A stretch of 64,000 nucleotides of DNA. Source: Marivita sp041725935. Lineage in GTDB: Bacteria; Pseudomonadota; Alphaproteobacteria; Rhodobacterales; Rhodobacteraceae. Shown one piece after another: positions 18,225 to 26,707 of this stretch. Each line of letters opens with the position of its first letter. Within the stretch, counting starts at the first letter, position 1. The notes beneath the pieces were generated by a model. That model was not told where the DNA came from and ran no database searches. It saw only the letters and a program-made list of their open reading frames with translations. Location of the stretch: the NCBI GenBank assembly GCA_041725935.1, contig JBGRQD010000008.1, forward strand, positions 124,001-188,000. Direction: 5' to 3'. Made by a program: the position numbers and the translations under genes.

Positions 18225-18560
18225 ATGAGCTTCGCTCGCAGGTTACTTGTTGCAGTGAGATCAGACGGCGGACCGGAGTCCCACGTCCTAGCATGGCGAA
18301 ATGGCTGCCATCTGACGCGCCTCCGAACCGCCAGCCACACTGTCCTGAAGCCCAGTTCTCCCAGATATTTTGAGGGAACACTGTCAGATCTCTGGAAGCA
18401 GCGCATCCGGTACGGCCGGGAATTGCTGATTGAAATTCACAGCCACGGCTATGAGGGCTGCTGGTCCCACGCCAATTTGCACGCTTGGCTAGGTATCGTG
18501 ACACCACCGAAACTTCCATGCATCCCACTGCTGCAAAAGGCTTCCGTCGGACGAGTTTGA
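18225..18560 (+). pseudogene. ISL3-like transposase remnant
   Basis: The frame contains a stretch (about 18364-18486) resembling the internal helix-turn-helix region of ISL3-family transposases: a Trp-Lys-Gln followed by RYGRELLIEIHSHGYEGCWSH, where the family shows W..G..NG..L..EI...GY.G. Neither the zinc-finger N-terminus nor the catalytic DDE part is present. It lies next to the left edge of the stress-promoter region. The 17959-18224 stretch beside it has no gene. Confidence 0.5.
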
Positions 18561-18604
18561 CGCCGACAGCCTATCCCCTCTTGAACCGAAATGCGGGCTC
18601 AAAG

Positions 18605-18630
18605 GGAACCAAGCGCCATAACCTGCCGTT
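18605..18630 (+). promoter_or_regulatory. EcfG-type stress promoter, exact match
   Basis: GGAAC (18605-18609), 17 nt, CGTT (18627-18630), the known consensus of the alphaproteobacterial general stress sigma factor. It lies 53 nt before the ATG at 18684. Confidence 0.85.
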
Positions 18631-18683
18631 GTCACATCATTACAAGGCGCGCCGATGCGCATCTGCAAACGAGGAGACAGACA

Positions 18684-19895
18684 ATGGCCACCAGCGATTC
18701 CGGTTCGAGCAACAAGACTTTCCTGTTGGGCATGGCAGCGTTCATCGGGTGGGTTGTCGCGATTTACTTCGGTGTCACCGGTGCGCAGGAGCGCGATGGC
18801 TTGACCCAAGAGGTCGCGAATCTGGAGTTGCAGATGCAGGAACAACAGGATGCCGCCGGGACGGTCGATGAGTTGCGCAACGAAATCGACACGCTGCGGC
18901 CCGAACTTGAACAACTCACAAGCCAGACAACCACGGAACAATCCGATCTCGAAACCACCCGCGCCGCACTCGACGAAGCGACCGCACGCCGGGACGGTCT
19001 GAATGAAGAGATTGCCCGGCAGGAGGAGACCCTGTCGTCCCTTGAAGATCGCGTGGCCCCCATGCGCGAAGAAATCGAGACGTTCGACACCCGTCGCGCA
19101 GCCATTGAAGAAGACATCGCGGCGCAGGAAGCGGAACTCGAAGATTTAAACACACGGTTGGAAGAGGCCCGCGTGGCCGAGGCTGACGTGCGGGACACTA
19201 TGGCCACCCTTACTGAGGACACGGCACGCTTGTCCGAAGAGGCAGCCACTTTGGAGACAGAAGTTCAGGAGCGAACCGCTGCCCGCGATGCACTCCAGTC
19301 CGAGCGCGACGCCATGGAAACCGAACTTGCCGAAATGACCGAACGTCAGAAAACGCTTGAAGAAAACGTCGCACAGTTGACCGAAACGCGGACGGATCTG
19401 AATGAAGATAACCAGGCATTGCAGGCGCAACGTTCCGAACTGCAAAATTTCGTCACCCAGCTGACCTCGAATGTGGACCAACGCGCAAGCCGTCTGGCCG
19501 AGATCGAACAGCGTATGACTGCTGCGATCAACCCAGAACAATCCGCGAGCACGACCGAAGACGGTGACGATCAGCCTGCCGCGAGTGACGGAAACGGCAG
19601 CGATACATCTGCGGCGAACGATGACGCGGCCTCGAGTTCAGCCAATGAGGGCGATACCTCAACCGACGCGGGCAGCGGCGAAGACTCTTCCTCGGATGCC
19701 AACAGGAACCAAAACAGCGGCTCCGAAAATTCGAATGCCACTGCACAAGGCGAGCGGAATTCGGACGAAACAACCCAATCGGCTGAGGAAGAAATGCAAT
19801 CGGAAGGCGGGTCCGATGCAGAAGACACAGCGGACGAAGCTTCCGGCGATAGTGAGGAAACGTCCGAAGAAAACGAGACGTCACAAAGCAATTGA
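18684..19895 (+). CDS. Membrane-anchored coiled-coil protein with acidic low-complexity tail
   Basis: A 403-residue protein of unknown function in three parts. Residues 12-30 form one membrane segment (FLLGMAAFIGWVVAIYFGV). Residues about 35-275 are heptad-rich coiled coil, almost without Gly or Pro and dominated by Glu, Leu, Ala and Thr. Residues about 280-403 are a disordered tail made almost only of Ser, Glu, Asp, Asn, Ala, Thr and Gly. Topology with the coil in the periplasm is plausible. GAGGAGA precedes the ATG; the frame is open upstream to 18591 but lacks a ribosome site. An exact EcfG promoter lies just upstream, so it should be stress-induced. The coiled coil could give spurious matches to Smc or tropomyosin. 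Confidence 0.85.
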   Translation: MATSDSGSSNKTFLLGMAAFIGWVVAIYFGVTGAQERDGLTQEVANLELQMQEQQDAAGTVDELRNEIDTLRPELEQLTSQTTTEQSDLETTRAALDEATARRDGLNEEIARQEETLSSLEDRVAPMREEIETFDTRRAAIEEDIAAQEAELEDLNTRLEEARVAEADVRDTMATLTEDTARLSEEAATLETEVQERTAARDALQSERDAMETELAEMTERQKTLEENVAQLTETRTDLNEDNQALQAQRSELQNFVTQLTSNVDQRASRLAEIEQRMTAAINPEQSASTTEDGDDQPAASDGNGSDTSAANDDAASSSANEGDTSTDAGSGEDSSSDANRNQNSGSENSNATAQGERNSDETTQSAEEEMQSEGGSDAEDTADEASGDSEETSEENETSQSN

Positions 19896-20073
19896 ACCAC
19901 CCATTGTGCTGGACATGGGTCCTGGCGTCCCATCCTGCCCGGCCTGATAGTGTACATTTCTCGCAAGACGCGTCGACAGTTTCAAAAGCGGCACGAGACA
20001 ACTTGCGACCTTCTGTTCTGATCAACGACCACTCCGGCAAAAAACATTCCGGACCAACCGCTTCGGATGAATT

Positions 20074-20109
20074 GTCACGTTAACAAGACCTTTGGCTTGT
20101 TAGCGTGAC
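20074..20109. promoter_or_regulatory. 14-bp inverted repeat before the 20145 gene
   Basis: GTCACGTTAACAAG (20074-20087) faces CTTGTTAGCGTGAC (20096-20109), complementary except for one G-T pair, with an 8-nt spacer. There is no T tract on either side, so a DNA-binding site or mRNA structure 35 nt before the next ATG fits better than a terminator. Confidence 0.5.
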
Positions 20110-20144
20110 AACGCCCGCTCGACGGTCAAAATCGGTAGGAAGAT

Positions 20145-20765
20145 ATGCAGATCGAACCAAATCGCAGACATCGCCGCCGTGACTTTATCTATGTCCTATT
20201 GCTCGCGGCAGTGCTGGTCGTCGGGTATGGTGTTTTTCGGTTCCTTTTCTATTCCGGGGAAGGCGCAATTTTCGCGCAGGAGTCCATTCTGGTTCTGTTG
20301 GGTGCCGTGGTCACGATCTTCGTGACGGCAACCCTGCTGAACCGACAGACCGAGCTTGAGTTGCGCAAGGAAGGAAGTGTTCTTCTGATTGAACAAAAGA
20401 ACGCCGTCTACATGGGGGCCATCGAAACCGTGGCCGATATTGTCGAAGGACGAAGCTACGATGAGGAGCTTGTCGATGCGTTGCGCGTTCTCAACCACAA
20501 GCTGGCGGTTGTCGGCAGCAGCACGGTCATTGCAGCCTTTCACAAGGTTTTAGACGCGCTGCTCGGGGGACTCCGCGACGGCGAACTCGGAGAGCATGCC
20601 GCTGAGGAAGTCATGCACGCCATTGCCGAAGTGACAGTCGCCATGCGGGCGGACATGCTGGCCGAGATCGGAGGCGAAATCGACGAGAACACGCGCCGCG
20701 CGATTTTGTCCAACTCGCACCGCATGGAACGGATTGATGATCTGGATTTGACTCTGCGCTCCTGA
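20145..20765 (+). CDS. Two-span membrane protein of unknown function
   Basis: A 206-residue protein. A basic N-terminus (RRHRRR) is followed by two membrane segments (about 15-37 and 44-65) and a soluble helical domain of about 135 residues beginning RQTELELRKEGSVLLIEQKNAVY. I do not recognise a family. AGGAAG lies 5 nt before the ATG. It has no EcfG box; the inverted repeat at 20074-20109 is its only visible control element. It lies between stress-related genes and may act in the envelope. Confidence 0.8.
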   Translation: MQIEPNRRHRRRDFIYVLLLAAVLVVGYGVFRFLFYSGEGAIFAQESILVLLGAVVTIFVTATLLNRQTELELRKEGSVLLIEQKNAVYMGAIETVADIVEGRSYDEELVDALRVLNHKLAVVGSSTVIAAFHKVLDALLGGLRDGELGEHAAEEVMHAIAEVTVAMRADMLAEIGGEIDENTRRAILSNSHRMERIDDLDLTLRS

Positions 20766-21164
20766 CCGGCCGCGCTGAACACTGGTTCCGATCCGGACAG
20801 CTCCGCCGCAAGCGACTCTTATATCGACATCTCGGAGGCCAAGCAGACGCCCGGCACCTTCGATTTCGACGGCTATTCGACCGCAGTGACGGAAGTCATC
20901 GATCCCCCTGCCCTGCCCGTCTCTATCTCGGCACTGATCGCACCGCGATCGCACGCGCCCAACACCGCCGGTCTGGTGCATCTGACGGGTGAGACGATCC
21001 TGCGGTTGGGCATGAACCGCAGGGGCTAGCCAGTGGTGCATCTCTATCCCCTCGACGGAGCAAAGATATCGCTGCTGTCAGATACGCCGGTGACGCTTTT
21101 CGGCTGGAACAGGGTCGAACTTGTGATTGGCACCGAGGATATGCGCCTGATCCTGCCCCCGTGA
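20766..21164 (+). pseudogene. Decayed reading frame continuing after the stop at 20765
   Basis: Directly after the upstream gene's TGA, the same frame stays open for 87 codons, meets TAG at 21027-21029, and is open again for 44 codons to a TGA at 21162-21164. Both parts read like folded protein (SYIDISEAKQTPGTFDFDG; then HLYPLDGAKISLLSDTPVTL), and TAG stands where CAG (Gln) would join them. There is no start codon with a ribosome site at the left edge. It is probably the 3' part of a lost gene carrying an amber mutation; I cannot name the family. Confidence 0.4.
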
Positions 21165-21198
21165 TTATCCCCACGTCACCGCGTCGCGCGCATCACCG

Positions 21199-21224
21199 GG
21201 AACCATGCAGGTGGCTGTCCTGTT
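21199..21224 (+). promoter_or_regulatory. EcfG-type promoter, one mismatch
   Basis: GGAAC (21199-21203), 17 nt, TGTT (21221-21224). It lies 24 nt before the DUF883 gene ATG; TGTT replaces CGTT. Confidence 0.55.
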
Positions 21225-21248
21225 TCACCTCTGAAAAGGAGACCGATC

Positions 21249-21527
21249 ATGACAACCTATCATCCCGACACGACCCTGCTCAGTGACCCCCAAGGCGATG
21301 GGGCCGATGGAAAAACCCTGCTCGACACGGCGCGCGATGCGGCGAATGACGCGGGCGCAAACGCCCGTGACATCGCATTCACGGCGGGCCAACAGGTTGC
21401 CGACACGGCAGGCCGCGCGACGCGGAACAGCACGCAGTTCGTGCAGCAAAACCCCTCACTCGCCATCGTCGGAGCGGTCGGGATCGGGTTGTTGATCGGC
21501 CTGTCCTTGCAAACGCGCCAGAGATAG
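21249..21527 (+). CDS. DUF883 (ElaB/YqjD-like) small membrane-anchored protein
   Basis: A 92-residue protein with an amphipathic Ala-, Asp- and Thr-rich helix and a C-terminal membrane segment (AIVGAVGIGLLIGLSL), the ElaB/YqjD layout. Those E. coli proteins bind ribosomes at the inner membrane in stationary phase and are RpoS-dependent; a similar stress role is inferred. AAAAGGAG precedes the ATG and a near-consensus EcfG promoter lies upstream. Confidence 0.75.
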   Translation: MTTYHPDTTLLSDPQGDGADGKTLLDTARDAANDAGANARDIAFTAGQQVADTAGRATRNSTQFVQQNPSLAIVGAVGIGLLIGLSLQTRQR

Positions 21528-21542
21528 GGCGGCGGAATTTTC

Positions 21543-21567
21543 GGAACCGATCCGCGCGCTGCTGGTT
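21543..21567 (+). promoter_or_regulatory. EcfG-like promoter, one mismatch, before porin gene
   Basis: GGAAC (21543-21547), 16 nt, GGTT (21564-21567), 39 nt before the porin ATG. GGTT replaces CGTT, as also seen at 50496 and 61957. Confidence 0.4.
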
Positions 21568-21606
21568 TTTCTTCGAACATCGCGTTCCTGCACCAAAGGA
21601 AAAACC

Positions 21607-22860
21607 ATGTTCGGCACTGTTTTTGCGCCCGCCAACGCCCTGACCACACTTTGTCGCCTGACAGCAGTCGGCTTGATCGCCACCCCGACACTTGCAACCG
21701 CACAATCCGCCTCGGGCGACAGCAACGTACGGCTTGAAAGCTTCGGCTATCTGCGCGCCGGTCTGGGGGTTTCGTCGGATGGCGATGATCAGGGCTGTTT
21801 CCAGTTGCCCGGCGCCGGGGCAAAGTACCGGCTTGGCAACGAGTGCGAGGTTTATTTTGAGCCGGGCTTTGTCCTGAGCTTCGGTGACGAAGACTCCGGG
21901 CCGCTGTTCTCGCTCAACCTGCGCGGCAGCGCTGTCGGGACACCGATCAACGATTACGACGATTTCGATTTTTACGGCGAAGAAGCATGGGTCGGGGCGC
22001 GGCGCGTTCTGGGGGGCGGTGCGTTTGCCGATGCCCAGATCTGGGCCGGGCATCGCTTCTACAAGCGCTCGGATGTGCACATCAACGATTTCTACTACTG
22101 GGACGCCACCGGCACCGGCATCGGGATCGAGGATGTCGATCTTGGCTTCGGCAAGGGCGCGCTTGCGGTCTTCAGCCACAGCGGCGGCAGCTTTGAAAGC
22201 GCGTGGGAAGATGGCGACAACTACACCCGTGTCGATGCCCGCATCGAGGAAATCTCCCTGTCGGACAGCGTGTCGCTGACCCTTGGTCTGGATTACCGCT
22301 TCGCCGATGACGATCTCGACGCCAACAACGATGGCGGCGGGATGCTCACCGCCGAAATGGATTACGAAGACCAACGCGGCGGCACTTGGACGCTTGCGCT
22401 TCAGGCCGGCTGGAGCGCGGGGCACACCCTGTCCTTCGCCTCGGACCCCGACGCGGACGAGGACTGGCGCAGCTTTCGCGGCGTCGGCCAGTATCTCTGG
22501 AACGCGTCCGATGCGTTCTCGATTCAGGCCACCGCCGTGGCCGAGGTGCGCTCGGAACTCGACAACTGGTATTCCGTCGGGGCGCGTCCGATCTGGCGCG
22601 TGGCCAATGACACTTATCTTGCGGTCGAGGCGGGTGTCGATCACGTCGTCCCCGACACCGGCCCGTCGCGCAATCTTGGCAAGCTCACGGCAGCGCTCGA
22701 ATGGAAGCCCTCGGGGCCGGATTTCTTCGACCGTCCGGTGGTCCGGTTCTACGGCACCTACGCGGCATGGGACGACAACGCCGAAGACAGTGGCATCGCG
22801 CCCGGCTATGACGGTCGGGACGGCATGAATTTCGGCATTCAGGTTGAACATTTCTGGTAA
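21607..22860 (+). CDS. LamB-type (maltoporin-like) outer-membrane porin
   Basis: A 417-residue outer-membrane protein. A signal peptide (about 1-33, ATAQ-S) precedes FGYLRAGLGVSSDG and the paired Cys of the maltoporin N-terminal loop (CFQLPGAGAKYRLGNEC). The remainder alternates short hydrophobic strands with Asp- and Gly-rich loops, and the protein ends in the aromatic residue (EHFW) needed for outer-membrane assembly. It probably lets sugars into the periplasm, a fitting supply for the periplasmic sugar dehydrogenases in this region. AAAGGAAAAACC precedes the ATG. Confidence 0.85.
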   Translation: MFGTVFAPANALTTLCRLTAVGLIATPTLATAQSASGDSNVRLESFGYLRAGLGVSSDGDDQGCFQLPGAGAKYRLGNECEVYFEPGFVLSFGDEDSGPLFSLNLRGSAVGTPINDYDDFDFYGEEAWVGARRVLGGGAFADAQIWAGHRFYKRSDVHINDFYYWDATGTGIGIEDVDLGFGKGALAVFSHSGGSFESAWEDGDNYTRVDARIEEISLSDSVSLTLGLDYRFADDDLDANNDGGGMLTAEMDYEDQRGGTWTLALQAGWSAGHTLSFASDPDADEDWRSFRGVGQYLWNASDAFSIQATAVAEVRSELDNWYSVGARPIWRVANDTYLAVEAGVDHVVPDTGPSRNLGKLTAALEWKPSGPDFFDRPVVRFYGTYAAWDDNAEDSGIAPGYDGRDGMNFGIQVEHFW

Positions 22861-23147
22861 AGGCCCGTCCGCCTGCCGTGCTCAGCACAGGGTTTGATCC
22901 CGGCCGGGTCTGACCGTCGCTTCACTCCGATGGACAAAAGGCCGTTGCGCGACAAGCTGAGCCCGAGCGCCACACCCGCCCGCGACCGCGCCGTCAACGC
23001 GGCATTGCCCACCGGCATCGGCGCGCTCATGCAGGCACGCGAAGCACGGAAACACGCTGTGTCATGGGTCCTCGGATGACAGGACGATCTGAAGGAAATG
23101 CCTCTGATGCAGTCGGGGTTCCGCCGGGGCAGAAGCGCCCCGGACAG
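22861..23147. other. Intergenic stretch, no supported gene
   Basis: A 61-codon frame (22894-23079) exists but has no clear ribosome site and an ambiguous composition, so I leave it out. A short palindrome CCCGGCCGGG lies near 22900. Confidence 0.4.
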
Positions 23148-23173
23148 GGAACCATCGCGGGGCCCACACCGTT
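23148..23173 (+). promoter_or_regulatory. EcfG-type stress promoter, exact match, csbD
   Basis: GGAAC (23148-23152), 17 nt, CGTT (23170-23173), 30 nt before the CsbD ATG. Confidence 0.87.
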
Positions 23174-23203
23174 GACCCAATGAAACACAGAAAGGAGACA
23201 CTC

Positions 23204-23404
23204 ATGAATTGGGATCAGATCAAAGGCCAATGGACTCAGATGCAAGGCGAAGCCAAGCGTCAGTGGGGCAAACTGACCGACGATGACCTGCAACAGGTCG
23301 AAGGCGACCGCGACAAGCTGGTCGGCGCCATCCAGGAAAAATACGGCAAGTCCAAGGAAGAGGCCGAACAGGAAGTGGACAAGTGGTCGAAAAGCGCCGT
23401 CTGA
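23204..23404 (+). CDS. CsbD family stress protein
   Basis: A 66-residue, highly charged helical protein with the CsbD signature: MNWDQIKGQW, then GEAKRQWGKLTDDDL and a Lys/Glu-rich end. In Bacillus csbD belongs to the sigma-B stress regulon; in alphaproteobacteria such genes are typical EcfG targets. Molecular function is unknown. AAGGAG precedes the start at 23204. An exact EcfG promoter and a terminator frame this single gene. Confidence 0.93.
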   Translation: MNWDQIKGQWTQMQGEAKRQWGKLTDDDLQQVEGDRDKLVGAIQEKYGKSKEEAEQEVDKWSKSAV

Positions 23405-23436
23405 TCCGGCGACCTGACAGTTGATGATTTCACAAG

Positions 23437-23467
23437 GCCCGCAACCGTCACTGGTTGCGGGCTTTTT
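23437..23467 (+). terminator. Rho-independent terminator after csbD
   Basis: A perfect 10-bp stem GCCCGCAACC (23437-23446) with GGTTGCGGGC (23453-23462), a 6-nt loop, and five T (23463-23467). Confidence 0.93.
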
Positions 23468-23659
23468 CGCGTCATCCCAGCAACAGCCCGAGACGCAGAG
23501 CTGCCAAGGGCACCCCTCCGAACAGCACATAGCGCGGCGTTTCGGCGTTACCGATCAGACCGTTGTCCGACGCGCGGACGGCGAACCGGCCATGCGCGAC
23601 CATGTGGCCGATGACAAGTTGCACCACCGATTTGCCGACAAACAACTCGCGCTCCCCGG

Positions 23660-23835
23660 TGCGCGCGGCGCGCTGCACGATGTACTGGTTGGTGACCCAG
23701 TACCAGAAGCCCAACACCCAAACCCCGGTGATCAGCCCCGGCCACGGCAGGGTAGCGTCGTCAATCGGCTGCACGACGCTCAGACGGTCCTCGGGCACCT
23801 TGTTCGCGACGGTCTGAAGTTCGATGCGCCCACGC
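23660..23835 (-). pseudogene. Sodium:solute symporter fragment
   Basis: A minus-strand frame reads VPEDRLSVVQPIDDATLPWP followed by a membrane segment ending in FWYWVTNQYIVQRA, the characteristic middle of SGLT-type SSS symporters (compare LLGFYYWTINQFVVQRTL in the intact symporter at 45688-47289). Parts before and after it in the same 188-codon frame (23472-24038) do not continue the family, so only about 55 of 500 or more residues survive. Confidence 0.55.
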
Positions 23836-24142
23836 AACTGCTCGCAGGTATTGGGCCCGACTTCGGCGGTTTCGGTGTCGGGCAGGTCGGCACGAAACGT
23901 GTCCTCCAGAAAGAGGATGCGCGTTCGATGAGGATCGCAAGAATCAGAATGTCGGTTCTTTAAAAAAGTGTGACGACGCAAACCGTTCCCATTTCCTACA
24001 ATCCTGCAATTCCGCCAAAAATACTCTTTTGCACTCAACTTAAGCGGGTAGGGGTGGACATGCTTTCAATGCTTCGCTTTTGTGTGTAAAAGGGAGTTAC
24101 TCTTGTTTACCCTAGGTCACCATCAATACCGGGGGGCTTGTT
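23836..24142. other. Intergenic region before the histidine kinase gene
   Basis: AT-richer than its surroundings, especially 23955-24115, so it probably holds the kinase promoter. No EcfG match is present in the plus direction and no hairpin was noted. Confidence 0.4.
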
Positions 24143-26707
24143 ATGCCTGACAAAGACGGCCTGAAAGGCGGTTTGGACCCTGACCTTGCAAGTGGCATGG
24201 CGTCCTACAGGTGGGCGCAGGATGCGGACAAGGTCTTCCTCTCTCCGGCGATGCAATCGCTTTATGGAGGAGTTGCCGCCCAGCTTGAGACCACCGCCTA
24301 TCTTGCGCTCATCCACCCCGAGGACCGACCGCGCATCAAGGCCGATTGCACATCGTTGCTGCGCAGGGGAAAGAGTTATTCCCGCGAATTCCGGATCCGT
24401 CACCCCGACGGGACCGAGCGCGCCGTGCACGACACCGGCACGGTTCAGCGCGATGCCGGCGGGCGCGGGATTGCGCTGCATGGTGTGCAATTCGACGTCA
24501 GCCCTCACCGTCAGGATCCGGCCGACCGACATACGGATGAGGGCGACACCGCCACCGCGCTTTACGAATACGACGTCGCTCGGGATGTCGCGTGGTGGTC
24601 GGCGGGCGCATTCCGGCTGTTCAAGCTCGACCCGGTCTCGGCGATCTCGCCCGCTACTGCGACCGAGCGGCGGGTGCATCCAGACGACAGGGCCTATGTG
24701 CTCGATTCAATCGACCGGTACCGCCGCAGCACCGACACTTATGACATGACGTTCCGCGTTGTCGATGACGACGGCACCGTGCGCTGGATCTTGGATCGCG
24801 GCCGCAGCTACGGTCCGCTCGACCCCGTGACCGGCCTTGCCCGTGTCGTGCGCGGGTCGCTGATCGACGTGACCGCGCTCAAGACAGCGGACGAGCGGGC
24901 CTGGTCGTTCAACCACGTTTTGACCGACCTGATCGACAAGTCGCCCTTCGGTGTCTACGTGCTTGACGATGGGTTGAAGATCGTGATGGCCAGCAAGGCC
25001 GCGCAAGAGGCGTTTGCGGGCATCGACCCGGTGATCGGCTGCCCCATCTGGGACGCCCTGCTGCATCAGTGGCCCAAGGACATCGCTCTCGAAATCTATG
25101 GCCGCTTGGAACACACGCTCAAGACCGGCGAACCCTATACCGCGCCGATCCTTGTCGAGACACGTCAGGATCGCGACCGCGTCGAATCCTATGACTGGCA
25201 ACTGACCCGGACCGTGCTGCCCGACGGGCGCTTCGGCGTGGTCTGTCATTTCTACGACCTGTCCGAGCGCGAGGCCCAGGAAGCGGCGCTGCGCGATGCG
25301 ACCGAGCGGCTCGAGATGGCGTATGACGCGTCGGGCATGGCGGCGTGGGATCTTGACATGACCACCGGCAAGGCGGTCTGGACCGACAGGATGTATGCGC
25401 TTCTGGGGGTCGATCATGACACGCCCTCCACCGCCGATACGTTCTTTGGTGCGATGCATCCCGACGACCGCGACGCGACGGCTGCGGCGGTGGACGCGGC
25501 AGCAGCTGACGGCACGACCTTCGACACCGACTTTCGCATCATCCAGCCCGACGGCGATATCCGGCATCTGGCAGGCTGCGGGCGCGTCGTGGGCCGGTCC
25601 CCGGACGGAACGCCGACGCGCATGATCGGCGTCAACTACGACGTGACCGAGCGCCGCCGCACCGCGCGCCGATTCCGCGCCTCCGAGCACCGGCTGCGGC
25701 TGGTTCTGGACAACAGCATCGCCTTCACCGGGCTTCTCGATCTCGAAGGCACGTTGATCGAGGCCAACCGCCCGGCGCTTGAGGCGGCGGGCATTGACCG
25801 GACCGACGTGCTCAACCGGCCCTTCTGGGAGGCGGATTGGTGGAGCTACGATCCCGTCATCGTCGACCAGCTCAAGGCCGCGATCCGGGCTGCTGCGCGG
25901 GGCGAGGTCCAGCGCTACGATGTTCCGGTGCGCATGATGGGCGACTCGCTCATGACGATCGACTTCATGCTGGCCCCGATCTGCAACGACAATGGCGAGG
26001 TGACATTGCTGGTCGCGTCAGGTTACGACATCACCGAACGCAACGAGGCGACCGAACGCATCAAGATCCTGATGCACGAGATCAATCACAGGTCCAAGAA
26101 CCTGCTGACCCTCGTCGATGTGATCGCCCGCCAGACCGCGCGCACCTATCCCGACGATTTCATCCCGCATTTCCAGACCCGGCTGAAGGGCCTGTCGGCG
26201 GCGCAGGATCTGCTCGTACGTGACACGCGCGACGGCGCCCCCGTGGCAGAACTGATCGAATCGCAACTGGCGCATCTTGAGCATTTCGGCACCGGCCGCC
26301 TGCACCTGAACGGGCCCGACGTGTTCATCCCCTCGGGCAACGCGCAATCGGTGGGCATGGTGTTCCACGAGCTGTCCACCAACGCGAGCAAATACGGCGC
26401 GCTGTCGAACGAGACGGGGCACGTCACCCTGAACTGGGATGTCGAAAAGACCCCGGACGGCGACGAGGCCCTGGTCTTTGACTGGGCCGAACATGACGGG
26501 CCGCCCGTGACCCAGCCGTCCCGCAAGGGGTTCGGCAACTTCGTCATCACGTCGATGGTGGCCGACACGATGGCAGCAGAGGTGGACATGGATTTTTCAC
26601 CTTCGGGCTTTCGCTGGCGGGCCGTATGTCGGGCGGGGTTCGACACGGATCCGCCCGCCGCCTCGGCACCCCCGCTGTCGCGCCACGAAACGATGGACGG
26701 CCGCTAG
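24143..26707 (+). CDS. Multi-PAS HWE-family sensor histidine kinase
   Basis: An 854-residue soluble kinase without membrane segments. About five PAS/PAC units fill residues 15-635 (repeated endings such as HGVQFDVSPHR, GVNYDVTERRR and ASGYDITERNE). The HWE kinase core follows: H-box MHEINHRSKN with the likely phosphorylated H649, an N-box VFHELSTNASKYGALS, the WAE motif that gives the family its name, and a short G-box around RKGFGNFVI. No LOV-type cysteine motif is visible, so the signal is unknown. HWE and related kinases commonly feed PhyR in the general stress response, and the gene lies inside a group of EcfG promoters. No response regulator is adjacent. Confidence 0.9.
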   Translation: MPDKDGLKGGLDPDLASGMASYRWAQDADKVFLSPAMQSLYGGVAAQLETTAYLALIHPEDRPRIKADCTSLLRRGKSYSREFRIRHPDGTERAVHDTGTVQRDAGGRGIALHGVQFDVSPHRQDPADRHTDEGDTATALYEYDVARDVAWWSAGAFRLFKLDPVSAISPATATERRVHPDDRAYVLDSIDRYRRSTDTYDMTFRVVDDDGTVRWILDRGRSYGPLDPVTGLARVVRGSLIDVTALKTADERAWSFNHVLTDLIDKSPFGVYVLDDGLKIVMASKAAQEAFAGIDPVIGCPIWDALLHQWPKDIALEIYGRLEHTLKTGEPYTAPILVETRQDRDRVESYDWQLTRTVLPDGRFGVVCHFYDLSEREAQEAALRDATERLEMAYDASGMAAWDLDMTTGKAVWTDRMYALLGVDHDTPSTADTFFGAMHPDDRDATAAAVDAAAADGTTFDTDFRIIQPDGDIRHLAGCGRVVGRSPDGTPTRMIGVNYDVTERRRTARRFRASEHRLRLVLDNSIAFTGLLDLEGTLIEANRPALEAAGIDRTDVLNRPFWEADWWSYDPVIVDQLKAAIRAAARGEVQRYDVPVRMMGDSLMTIDFMLAPICNDNGEVTLLVASGYDITERNEATERIKILMHEINHRSKNLLTLVDVIARQTARTYPDDFIPHFQTRLKGLSAAQDLLVRDTRDGAPVAELIESQLAHLEHFGTGRLHLNGPDVFIPSGNAQSVGMVFHELSTNASKYGALSNETGHVTLNWDVEKTPDGDEALVFDWAEHDGPPVTQPSRKGFGNFVITSMVADTMAAEVDMDFSPSGFRWRAVCRAGFDTDPPAASAPPLSRHETMDGR

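Noticed and set aside
22894..23079. 61-codon frame between porin and csbD
   Set aside because: No ribosome site, no recognised pattern, and it ends just before the csbD promoter; not supportable as a gene.
24143..26707. LOV-type light sensing by the PAS kinase
   Set aside because: No NCRFLQ-like flavin-binding cysteine motif is present in any PAS unit.
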